62,301 nt of DNA. Source: JAAZMA01 sp964564325 (GTDB taxonomy: Bacteria; Bacillota; Clostridia; Tissierellales; Tepidimicrobiaceae). Below the pieces are notes generated by a model that worked only from the letters and a program-made list of their open reading frames with translations, was not told the origin of the DNA and searched no databases. Location of the stretch: positions 1-62,301 of the forward strand of contig CAZMBD010000002.1 of assembly GCA_964564325.1 (NCBI GenBank), given 5' to 3'. Numbering within the stretch: the stretch's first letter is position 1; the number at the start of each line of letters is the position of its first letter. Both the position numbers and the translations under genes were made by a program. Below, one piece after another: positions 1 to 7,367 of this stretch.

Positions 1-400
1 TTTGACGTATTTCATATCCTTCTGGAATAGTAAATTGCACTACATTTTCATTTTTTGCACCTTTAGTTAATTCATTTATTATATTATATACATCCATTCC
101 AGTATTTAATAAATAATTTCCTGCTTTTAATTTCCCATCTGCCTCTTTTTCTCTAAGCGCTATTTTGAATATGTTTTTGTTTTTTATTAAACCTTCTTCT
201 AATAGTATATCTGCAATCTTAGTACTAGAACTACCTTGAGGTATTTCAATATTAACTTCCTTAGGATTGTCTACATCAACTGCTAAAAAACCTTTTTTAT
301 AATAAGATCTACCTACTATTATTAATATTATAATAATTAGTAAAGCTATGATCTTACCTTTATTGTTTTTACCATTTTTAACTTTAGTTGATTCTGTCAC
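1..400 (-). CDS. mltG: Endolytic transglycosylase MltG, N-terminal part (truncated by window edge)
   Basis: Reading the minus strand from a GTG at 398-400 gives an open frame to base 1. An AGGTGGAG ribosome site lies just upstream. The product starts with a short charged segment (VTESTKVKNGKNNKG), one membrane helix (about residues 15-32), then a YceG/MltG-like region with the phrases VDNPKEVNIEIPQGSSSTKIADILLEEGLI and KAGNYLL split over about 100 residues. MltG cleaves nascent peptidoglycan strands at the outer face of the membrane and ends glycan synthesis. The catalytic C-terminal half lies outside the window. It follows ylbF closely and probably belongs to the same transcript. Identification rests on the N-terminal LysM-like part only. 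Confidence 0.8.
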   Translation of the reverse strand, partial: MTESTKVKNGKNNKGKIIALLIIIILIIVGRSYYKKGFLAVDVDNPKEVNIEIPQGSSSTKIADILLEEGLIKNKNIFKIALREKEADGKLKAGNYLLNTGMDVYNIINELTKGAKNENVVQFTIPEGYEIRQ

Positions 401-457
401 AAAATCTCCACCTTTAATAGATATTTATCTATTATATTATACAATAATTTTCTAGCT

Positions 458-802
458 CTATTCAATATCTATTGCATCCTCTATTGCGTCTCCAATAATG
501 TTATTTATATCTTGTACCAGTTTAGAAAATCTTAATTCTGCTTGAAAATAGCTATTTATTACTGGATTTAAGTTTAACACTTCCTCTAATTTGCCTAATT
601 TTTCAATTTCATTTTCATCAATTTCTTTGCCAGACATATAATCTAATTGTAATTCTAATATCTGTTTTTGAAAATCTTCTACCATTTTTTTATTCTTTTC
701 ATCTTGATCTAAAGCATCTTTCTTCTCTATATAGGATTTATACTCATCGGAATCCTTTATAGCTCTTGCTAATTGATGTGCTAAATCATAAGCATTGTTC
801 AT
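458..802 (-). CDS. YlbF/YmcA family protein
   Basis: A 114-residue acidic, mostly helical protein without membrane segments. The pattern (AYDLAHQLARAIKDSDEYK, then a long heptad-like helix with NKKMVEDFQKQILELQ) matches the Com_YlbF family. In Bacillus subtilis, YlbF, YmcA and YaaT form a complex that affects RNase Y activity, competence, biofilm and sporulation. Here it sits between the gene for RNase J and mltG, so an RNA-decay partnership is plausible but inferred. The start has a good AGGAGGT ribosome site (about 810-817). I cannot tell which of YlbF or YmcA it represents, or whether it is a third paralogue. Confidence 0.75.
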   Translation of the reverse strand: MNNAYDLAHQLARAIKDSDEYKSYIEKKDALDQDEKNKKMVEDFQKQILELQLDYMSGKEIDENEIEKLGKLEEVLNLNPVINSYFQAELRFSKLVQDINNIIGDAIEDAIDIE

Positions 803-852
803 ATTATTACCTCCTAAATTTTTTAATATCGAAACGAACCATTTAATATAGT

Positions 853-861
853 ATTATATCA
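853..861 (-). promoter_or_regulatory. Probable promoter of the ylbF-mltG transcript (extended -10)
   Basis: On the minus strand the segment reads TGATATAAT, an extended -10 (TGnTATAAT), about 40 bases before the ribosome site of the YlbF-family gene. No good -35 element is visible 17 bases upstream, as is common for extended -10 promoters. The preceding terminator at 901-925 makes a new start here reasonable. Confidence 0.45.
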
Positions 862-900
862 TTAATTGATATATTTTAACAGTAATGAAAAACAAAAATC

Positions 901-925
901 CTAGCCTATGCCAAACATAAGCTAG
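901..925. terminator. Bidirectional-type terminator hairpin downstream of RNase J gene
   Basis: ctagcctatg / cataagctag form a 10-bp stem (one G-T pair) with a 5-base loop. A run of T follows on the plus strand side (926-933) and AT-rich sequence on the minus side. It lies directly after the RNase J stop codon, so it most likely ends the minus-strand rnj message. Confidence 0.7.
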
Positions 926-932
926 AATTTTT

Positions 933-2597
933 TTATACTTCCATTATTATAGGTAAAATCATAGGATTTCGTTTTATTTTTTCATAAATAAAGCTACGTA
1001 AAGCTTCTCTTATATTAGACTTTAATGTGGCCCAATCAGTTATATTCTTCTTTTCACATTCAGTCAATACCTCTCTTACGATAGTTCTAGATTCTTCCAT
1101 CAAATCTTCAGATTCTCTTACATAGACAAAGCCCCTAGATATAATATCTGGACCTGCTATAACCTTTCCTTCTTGCTTACTCATAGTTACAACAACTACT
1201 ATAAGTCCATCTTCCGAAAGATGTTTTCTATCTCTGAGAACTATATTTCCTACATCTCCAACACCTAGTCCATCTACTAAAATATTTCCTGCTTGAACTG
1301 ATTTGCCTATACTTGCTGAATTCTTAGTAAATTCAAATACTGAACCATTGTTTCCTAAAAATATATTTTCCCTAGGCATTCCCAATTCCATTGCTAATTC
1401 CCCATGTTTTTTTAAATGTCTATATTCTCCATGGACTGGTATAAAATAACGTGGTTTCAACAGAGTATGAATTAATTTTAATTCCTCTTGACAAGCGTGA
1501 CCAGATACATGAACATCTGCCAAGGCTTCATAAATTACCTCTGTTCCCAATTCCATTAGTTTGTTTATAACTCTAGATACAGTCTTTTCATTTCCTGGAA
1601 TAGGTGAAGCAGATATAACTACTAAATCTCCAGGAACTAATTCGATTTTTCTATGCTCTGAAAAAGCCATTCTAGATAACGCAGACATCGGCTCTCCTTG
1701 GCTACCAGTAGTTAGTATTACAATCTCATTGCTTTCATATTTATTCATATCATTGATATCAATTAAAGTTCCTTCTTTCATTCGTAAATAGCCTAAATCT
1801 GTAGCTACATTTACAGTATTTATCATAGACCTACCAGATACTACAACTTTTCTATTATATAGTTCTGCAGCATTAAATACCTGTTGAACCCTATGGACAT
1901 TAGACGCAAAAGTAGCGACTATAATCCTCTGAGGTGCCTTTAAAAATATATCATTAAAAGTATCACCTACAGTTCTTTCCGACATAGTATAGCCTGGTCT
2001 TTCCACATTAGTACTATCTGCCAATAAAACCAATACTCCCTTACTGCCTATTTCCGCAAACTTGTGTAAATCTATTAAATTATCATTAATAGGTGTATAA
2101 TCAATTTTAAAATCTCCCGTATGAACTACCATACCTACTGGTGTATTTATTGCCAATGCCACACTATCTGGTATACTATGGCTAGTTTTTATAAGTTCTA
2201 TAGTGAAACAACCTAATTTAATTATATCCGATGCCCTTACTTCGTTTAACTCTACATTGGTAATATTGTGTTCTTTCAATTTGTTTTCTAGTAAGCCTAG
2301 TGTCAATTTAGTACCATATACAGGCATATTCAATCTTTTAAGCACATAAGGAATACCTCCTATATGATCTTCATGACCATGAGTTAATACCATCCCACGT
2401 ATTTTTTCCTTATTTTTGAATAAATAAGTAATATCTGGTATTACTATGTCTATTCCCAGCATCTCATCCTCTGGAAACGACATTCCACAATCTATAATTA
2501 TAATATCGTCTTTGTATTCAAGTATAGTAATATTTTTTCCGATTTCCCCTAATCCACCTAGTGGAATAATCTTTAGCTTATTTGGCTTTCTTGCCAT
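933..2597 (-). CDS. rnj: Ribonuclease J
   Basis: A 554-residue RNase J: 5'-to-3' exonuclease and endonuclease that matures and degrades RNA in the cytoplasm. The metallo-beta-lactamase core shows THGHEDHIGG (motif 2), HTGDFKID (metal-binding Asp) and PVHGEYRH, followed by a beta-CASP domain and a C-terminal domain. Length agrees with RNase J1/J2 (about 555). The start chosen is the ATG of MARKPNKLKIIPLGG, because AAAGGAG sits 8 bases before it; a longer frame starting 16 codons upstream has no ribosome site and would run through AT-rich leader. It stands alone between a terminator and the fur-type gene. Confidence 0.95.
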   Translation of the reverse strand: MARKPNKLKIIPLGGLGEIGKNITILEYKDDIIIIDCGMSFPEDEMLGIDIVIPDITYLFKNKEKIRGMVLTHGHEDHIGGIPYVLKRLNMPVYGTKLTLGLLENKLKEHNITNVELNEVRASDIIKLGCFTIELIKTSHSIPDSVALAINTPVGMVVHTGDFKIDYTPINDNLIDLHKFAEIGSKGVLVLLADSTNVERPGYTMSERTVGDTFNDIFLKAPQRIIVATFASNVHRVQQVFNAAELYNRKVVVSGRSMINTVNVATDLGYLRMKEGTLIDINDMNKYESNEIVILTTGSQGEPMSALSRMAFSEHRKIELVPGDLVVISASPIPGNEKTVSRVINKLMELGTEVIYEALADVHVSGHACQEELKLIHTLLKPRYFIPVHGEYRHLKKHGELAMELGMPRENIFLGNNGSVFEFTKNSASIGKSVQAGNILVDGLGVGDVGNIVLRDRKHLSEDGLIVVVVTMSKQEGKVIAGPDIISRGFVYVRESEDLMEESRTIVREVLTECEKKNITDWATLKSNIREALRSFIYEKIKRNPMILPIIMEV

Positions 2598-2692
2598 TTC
2601 ATCATCTCCTTTATTATTTAATTTTCTATTATTTAATTTCCCCATTTTAAATTCATATAGTCATAGGATTACCGTATAATTTAACTTAAAAA

Positions 2693-2717
2693 AATAAATC
2701 CCTAAATGGGATTTATT
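2693..2717 (-). terminator. Terminator of the fur-type gene
   Basis: Minus strand: AATAAATCCC, loop ATTTA, GGGATTTATT, then TTTTTT. It is a perfect 10-bp stem followed by a U tract, overlapping the stop codon of the Fur-family gene. Confidence 0.85.
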
Positions 2718-3144
2718 CTTGGCAGTCCGCACAGTATCCAAAAAACTTTACATTATGGTCTACAATCTTAAAGCCATTTTCTTCTTCAATCTCATTTTCT
2801 AGTTTTTCCAATAAATCCAATTTAACCTCCATAACCTTTCCACATTTTAAACATACTAAATGATGGTGATTATCTGAGCTCTTATTTAGTTCATATCTAT
2901 TATACCCATCGTCAAAATTTAATTTATATATAATATTTAACTTTTCTAGTAATTGCAATGTCCTATATACAGTTGCTATACCTATTTCTGGATATCTAAC
3001 TTTTACAATATCATAGATTTCTTCAGGATTTAAATGCTTTTCTTGATTTTCAACTATTACATCTAAAATAATCCTTCTTTGGGTAGTTAGTTTATACCCT
3101 TCTTTTTTAAACTTTTCCTTAACCTCATCCATATTAAAATCCAT
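2713..3144 (-). CDS. Fur-family metalloregulator (Fur/PerR/Zur type)
   Basis: A 143-residue winged-helix repressor. The N-terminal half is the DNA-binding domain (LTTQRRIILDVI, then GIATVYRTLQLLEKLNII). The C-terminal half dimerises and binds metal: HHHLVCLKCGK and FGYCADCQE supply two CxxC pairs for the structural zinc. The sequence alone does not decide between iron (Fur), peroxide (PerR) and zinc (Zur) sensing. It has its own promoter and terminator and lies downstream of alaS-ireB-ruvX-DUF1292, a place where many Clostridia keep a fur-type gene. It likely controls metal uptake or oxidative-stress genes elsewhere. Confidence 0.9.
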   Translation of the reverse strand: MDFNMDEVKEKFKKEGYKLTTQRRIILDVIVENQEKHLNPEEIYDIVKVRYPEIGIATVYRTLQLLEKLNIIYKLNFDDGYNRYELNKSSDNHHHLVCLKCGKVMEVKLDLLEKLENEIEEENGFKIVDHNVKFFGYCADCQE

Positions 3145-3173
3145 TTTTTCACCCGCTTATTATCCTATATTAT

Positions 3174-3202
3174 AGAATACTAATAGATAAGCCATTTGTC
3201 AA
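3174..3202 (-). promoter_or_regulatory. SigA-type promoter of the fur-type gene
   Basis: Minus strand: TTGACA (3197-3202), 17 bases, TATTCT (3174-3179), about 30 bases before the start codon. A CTATA-A-TATAG dyad follows the -10 at about 3165-3175 and could be an autoregulatory site, but it is AT-rich and may be chance. Confidence 0.65.
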
Positions 3203-3211
3203 CCATTAGGT

Positions 3212-3463
3212 TTATTGTAGTTTTTCCTTTTGTATCTCTTCAAAAACTTCAATTACTTCTTTAAGTTCCTCTTCATCATCTATACCTCTAAAAAAAGCCT
3301 CTCCAAAATCATCATATTCTATTCTAAGTAAATAAGTTAAACCTTCAAACTCATCCATTGGAAGTAATGCTGCATAATCCATATCATCAATTCCAAAAGT
3401 TGCCAACACTTGAAACTCTACTTCATTTCCCATTTCATCTAATAAAATTATCTTATCGTACAT
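3212..3463 (-). CDS. DUF1292 (YrzB-like) protein
   Basis: An 83-residue acidic protein of the DUF1292 family (YDKIILLDEMGNEVEFQVLATFGID...YAALLP...FRGIDDEEELKEV). Function is not known. Family members are typically encoded right after ruvX, as here (4-base gap). No membrane or metal motif is seen. The start is an ATG with a GAGGGTGAG ribosome site inside the end of ruvX. Confidence 0.85.
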   Translation of the reverse strand: MYDKIILLDEMGNEVEFQVLATFGIDDMDYAALLPMDEFEGLTYLLRIEYDDFGEAFFRGIDDEEELKEVIEVFEEIQKEKLQ

Positions 3464-3467
3464 ATTC

Positions 3468-3881
3468 TCACCCTCTTCTATCTAAATATGTTTGCAAGAT
3501 ATAAGTCGCTGCCACTGTATCTATTACTTTCTTTCTCTTTTCTCTACTAACATCACCATGGATTAATATTTTCTCTGCAATAGCAGTAGTCAATCTTTCA
3601 TCTTCTAAGATAATTTCAATATCTATTCTTTTCTTCAATTCCTCCACAAAATCTAATACCTTTTCCCCCTGAGGGCCTACAGTATTATTCATATTTTTAG
3701 GAAATCCCATTACTATTTTAGTAATATTATACTTCGCTATAATATTCTTTAATTCAGCTATATCCTTTTTAATATTTTCTCTTCTTATAGTTTTTAAACC
3801 TTGGGCAGTTATTAATAGTGGATCTGATATAGCTACACCAATTGTTTTATCCCCAAGATCTAATCCCATTACTCTTTCCAT
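3468..3881 (-). CDS. ruvX: Putative pre-16S rRNA nuclease / Holliday-junction resolvase-like YqgF
   Basis: A 137-residue RNase H-like nuclease: RVMGLDLGDKTIGVA at the N terminus, MGFPKNMNNTVGPQGEKV in the middle, EDERLTTAIAEK and DTVAATYILQ at the end; the acidic residues in these motifs form the active site. In Escherichia coli the family member YqgF matures the 5' end of 16S rRNA; it was earlier called a Holliday-junction resolvase. It is followed at 4 bases by DUF1292 and preceded by the aldo/keto reductase gene, so they share a transcript. Confidence 0.93.
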   Translation of the reverse strand: MERVMGLDLGDKTIGVAISDPLLITAQGLKTIRRENIKKDIAELKNIIAKYNITKIVMGFPKNMNNTVGPQGEKVLDFVEELKKRIDIEIILEDERLTTAIAEKILIHGDVSREKRKKVIDTVAATYILQTYLDRRG

Positions 3882-3894
3882 ATTCTCTCCTATC

Positions 3895-4842
3895 TTATAT
3901 TACCTTTATACAAAATTCCGGACAATTTCTCGCACAATAACCACATAATATACAGTTCCCATTAGGTACTGCCTTACCATCTATAATTTCAATTCCATTT
4001 TGTTTACAAGTTCTAACACAGTTTCCACAGCCAATACAGTAATCTGCAACGATTAACTTTCTTTTCTTTTTTCTCAAATTTTCCTTTAAATCTTCTGGTA
4101 CTACTCCTGTTTCCATTAAAGATATATTACAATCAATTTCATCTTTAGATTGCATCCCAATAGCAAAAGAATAGATATAAGGAATATTTTTCACAAAATT
4201 AAATGCTTCTTGAGACTTAGCTATTAGATGTCCTCCACCTAGTGGTTTCATTCCATATATGCCTTTCCCTAAATTATAGGCCTCTTCTATGGCCTTTAGC
4301 ATATCCTCAACGCTCCCATCTTGTATGCCAATTCCTTTCATATTTATAATAGGATGAATTACTTCAATTTCATTATATTTATTGGCTCCGAGCACACCTT
4401 CTACCCTATGAGTAGATATTCCAATTGCCCTAATTTTCCCTTGAGATTTGGCTTTTAAAAAGTATTCAATAGCCTCATAATGACCACGAATAGTATGTTC
4501 ACTTTCCTGTTCATGAAGTAAAAATATATCTATATAATCTGTATCTAATTCTTTTAGTGCTAAATTCAGACTTTCCTCTGCTGTTTCTTTTGAATAAGCA
4601 TAGCATTTTGTAGTTATCACATAATCTTTTCTATCTATATTTTTCAATGCCTCTTTAATATATTTATAATTATCATATATTTCCGCTGTATCTAGAAAAT
4701 TTATTCCCTTTGAATAGGCATATTGTATTAACTCCGCTCCCTCTTTTACAGAAAGATTAGCCTGAAACGGTGTCATAGTCAAAGAACCAAAGCAAAGCCT
4801 AGACACTTGTATACCTGTATTTCCTAATTCCACCCTTTCCAA
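3895..4842 (-). CDS. Aldo/keto reductase with C-terminal 2x[4Fe-4S] ferredoxin domain
   Basis: A 315-residue fusion. Residues 1-250 form an aldo/keto reductase barrel with the usual tetrad positions (NFLDTAEIYDNY: Asp and Tyr; VITTKCY: Lys; DIFLLHEQ: His). Residues about 265-312 carry two ferredoxin motifs, CIGCGNCVRTC and CILCGYCARNC. The fusion suggests reduction of a small carbonyl linked to ferredoxin electrons rather than only NADPH; the substrate is unknown. The start is TTG, right after the stop of the upstream gene, with an AGAGGAAG site 11 bases ahead. The two genes are thus coupled. Confidence 0.88.
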   Translation of the reverse strand: MERVELGNTGIQVSRLCFGSLTMTPFQANLSVKEGAELIQYAYSKGINFLDTAEIYDNYKYIKEALKNIDRKDYVITTKCYAYSKETAEESLNLALKELDTDYIDIFLLHEQESEHTIRGHYEAIEYFLKAKSQGKIRAIGISTHRVEGVLGANKYNEIEVIHPIINMKGIGIQDGSVEDMLKAIEEAYNLGKGIYGMKPLGGGHLIAKSQEAFNFVKNIPYIYSFAIGMQSKDEIDCNISLMETGVVPEDLKENLRKKKRKLIVADYCIGCGNCVRTCKQNGIEIIDGKAVPNGNCILCGYCARNCPEFCIKVI

Positions 4843-6993
4843 TTAATCCACTTCCTCTTTTAATGTTTCTAAATCTTTTAAAATTGTAATCAATAAAAAT
4901 ATGGTGATTAAATTCATTGCTAATGCAGATAATATTACTCCCGAATCATTTAGCAATAAACCCATAATAGCACCTAAAATACCAGTTAAAATACCTTTCC
5001 CTAAGCCATTGTCTAGTAGATTTTCTATTTTCTCTTTGAATATATAGGAAATTGTAATTTGAACTAAAATATTTACAAATAAAACTTTAGTCCAAATAGT
5101 AGAACCTGTTAATTTTATATTCATTAAAACTTTCCTATTTATTATATTCTGTACAATTCCTAATCCATCCTCACTTAATAAGATTAAACTCTTTCCTAAA
5201 TGAGTAGGATTTGGATTTAAATATATATCTATATAAGCTAAACCTACTATAATTACTCCAATTAATGCTATTGCAATAATTATATTTTTAAAACTAAATT
5301 GCCTATCTTTTTTTAACAATATGAAATAAAAAGATGCAAAGACTAAAGCCATAGTTCCTCCAATATTGGCACCTAATTTTGGATGTCCTACAAATAATAT
5401 AGATATTAATAGGATAAATATTGAAAAAGCTCTATTGCTAAATCTTTCCAATAATAGTCCACTCATTATAGATGTAATAGCTAAAAATATTCCTATCATT
5501 TCATTCCCTATGCCAAAATAACGAGCTCCAATAATAGGATCATAGCTAAGAATAGAAAATCTAGTTAAATAATTATTTGATAATAAATCTATTATTATTA
5601 AAATAAAATAAATAATAGTTATAATAGATATGATTTTCTCTGCATCATACTTTTTAATAATTAGAACCAGTATACTTATAAATACAAATAAACTAATAAC
5701 AAATTTAAATATGCTATTTATATTAAATAAGGAATTTAATATAAAAACCATAGGAATAACATATAATAATAATAGTAAATTTTTCCCAATATGATCAGTT
5801 ATATTTATATTCAATAAAAATATAATTAAAAAAATTGATAGAATAATTATAGATATTGTTCCATACAATGACAAAGTTTTAGTTCTAACTTTATTAGCTG
5901 TATTAATTCGTCCATTAATGGATTTAACATATTCCAAAGATTTGTTTTCTTCTAATGTTCTCATAGAAGAACCTGATATATTATTCGTTGAAATATTTAA
6001 AACCTCTAATATTGTAGGAGAAATATCTAAATTAGTCACAATTCCCTTTTTATTAGTTGTAGAAGATGTTAGCACACCATTTTCAATATCTTTTCCCCAA
6101 AGCACAATTGGAGTAAGCCTACTTCCATCTATTCTTTCTTCTGCCTTATTGGGGCTTATGACCATTAATAGTGAATTTTTCTCATCTATTTTGGCTTCTA
6201 AATCTCCAATAAAATTATCTATATCCTTTATTATTATATTTCTCTTCTGTTCAAATACATCTAAAGATAAAAAATCTCCATAATTATTAAGTCTATATAA
6301 ATCTCCAGTATCTATTACAATTAAGGAGGCATCATCCTCAATTTCAGCTAATTCTTTAAGTATTTTCTCATAATCCGTTTTAAAACCATAGGGGTAGTTT
6401 ATGTCTTCAGCTAATATATTATCTATATTTCCATAATCAATAAGACCTTTTGAATCCATTGGTATTAAAGCAGAGACTCTAATTAGCTCTTCTTCTATAT
6501 CGCTATTACCAAAAACAGCAGTTTTAAGATAAGCCTTATGAAGAATATCTCCTAGCCCGCCAATATATGGAGAATATCTATTTTTTTCATTTTGATTATA
6601 TAGTTTCCCCATTTGTATATTTCCAATAGCATATTCCTCATTTAAAAGCCCTATTCTATTCTCATAAATTTCTTTATATTCTCCAGTTAAATTATGAAAT
6701 TGACTGCTTTCATTATCTGCATAAGATTTACCAGATGCATTTATAGTAGCAAATCCTTCTCCACCTGTATACCCATTTAAACCACGAGTATTCATTAGTC
6801 CTATGCTTCCCTCATCTATTAATCTATTCAAATTCGGCATATTTTCTATATCTAATAAGCTAAGTTTGTTTACAACTATAATATATACCTTAGTATCAAT
6901 ACTAGTTTTTTCCATACTATATCCAGGCTGAATTGTAAAAATAAACATAGTAATAATTATTAAAATGAATAGATTTATTCTTTTAGTATTCAA
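4843..6993 (-). CDS. Alkaline-phosphatase-superfamily-like extracytoplasmic domain fused to polytopic membrane domain
   Basis: A 716-residue protein. Residues 1-26 are a signal/anchor helix. Residues about 33-335 resemble the alkaline phosphatase/sulfatase fold (MPNLNRLIDEGSIGLMN, GGEGFATINASG, LTPIVLWGKDIENG, DISPTILEVL). Residues about 370-710 hold about ten hydrophobic helices. Usual metal ligands appear replaced: VNKLS (41-45) where the family has V-D-G, and SPNK (280-283) where it has S-D-H-G. It could be a degenerate enzyme or a sensor. The start is TTG with AGGAGA ahead. It lies between ireB and the aldo/keto reductase gene. Exact substrate and role unknown. Confidence 0.65.
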   Translation of the reverse strand: MNTKRINLFILIIITMFIFTIQPGYSMEKTSIDTKVYIIVVNKLSLLDIENMPNLNRLIDEGSIGLMNTRGLNGYTGGEGFATINASGKSYADNESSQFHNLTGEYKEIYENRIGLLNEEYAIGNIQMGKLYNQNEKNRYSPYIGGLGDILHKAYLKTAVFGNSDIEEELIRVSALIPMDSKGLIDYGNIDNILAEDINYPYGFKTDYEKILKELAEIEDDASLIVIDTGDLYRLNNYGDFLSLDVFEQKRNIIIKDIDNFIGDLEAKIDEKNSLLMVISPNKAEERIDGSRLTPIVLWGKDIENGVLTSSTTNKKGIVTNLDISPTILEVLNISTNNISGSSMRTLEENKSLEYVKSINGRINTANKVRTKTLSLYGTISIIILSIFLIIFLLNINITDHIGKNLLLLLYVIPMVFILNSLFNINSIFKFVISLFVFISILVLIIKKYDAEKIISIITIIYFILIIIDLLSNNYLTRFSILSYDPIIGARYFGIGNEMIGIFLAITSIMSGLLLERFSNRAFSIFILLISILFVGHPKLGANIGGTMALVFASFYFILLKKDRQFSFKNIIIAIALIGVIIVGLAYIDIYLNPNPTHLGKSLILLSEDGLGIVQNIINRKVLMNIKLTGSTIWTKVLFVNILVQITISYIFKEKIENLLDNGLGKGILTGILGAIMGLLLNDSGVILSALAMNLITIFLLITILKDLETLKEEVD

Positions 6994-7006
6994 TTATCTT
7001 TCTCTC

Positions 7007-7273
7007 CTAAACCTCTTTTTCATTTTTTAAATAATATCCTAAAATTTCCTCTAATAATTCATCTCGTTCTACTTTTCTAATTATACCTCTTGCATCATTA
7101 TGACTAGTTATATAAGTTGGATCACCAGATAAAATATATCCGATTATTTGATTAATAGGATCATAGCCTTTTTCTTCTAAGGCCTTATAAACAGTAAATA
7201 TTATTTCTCTAACTTCATCTGCTCTTTCTTTTGGTGGTTCAAATTTCATAGTTTCATTAAAATTACTACTCAC
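7007..7273 (-). CDS. ireB: IreB family regulatory phosphoprotein (DUF965)
   Basis: An 88-residue protein of the IreB/YrzL family (TMKFEPPKERADEVREII, KGYDPINQIIGYILSGDPTYITSHNDAR split, then IRKVERDELLEEIL). In Enterococcus faecalis IreB is phosphorylated on Thr by the PASTA kinase IreK and affects cephalosporin resistance; the conserved N-terminal ETMKF threonine is present here. The GTG start has an AGGGGGTG ribosome site. Genes of this family usually follow alaS, as here. Confidence 0.92.
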   Translation of the reverse strand: MSSNFNETMKFEPPKERADEVREIIFTVYKALEEKGYDPINQIIGYILSGDPTYITSHNDARGIIRKVERDELLEEILGYYLKNEKEV

Positions 7274-7323
7274 AAAAACACCCCCTATAATATATATACC
7301 ATATCATAAATATAATATACAGT

Positions 7324-7367
7324 GTTAAAATAAATATTAGCCAAAATAGGCAAATATTTATTTTAAC
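7324..7367 (-). terminator. Long hairpin at the end of alaS (possible terminator)
   Basis: A 19-bp inverted repeat with one mismatch and a 6-base loop covers the last codons and stop of alaS. No clean U tract follows on the minus strand, so it may only partly terminate or may stabilise the alaS message while ireB is still expressed. Confidence 0.5.
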
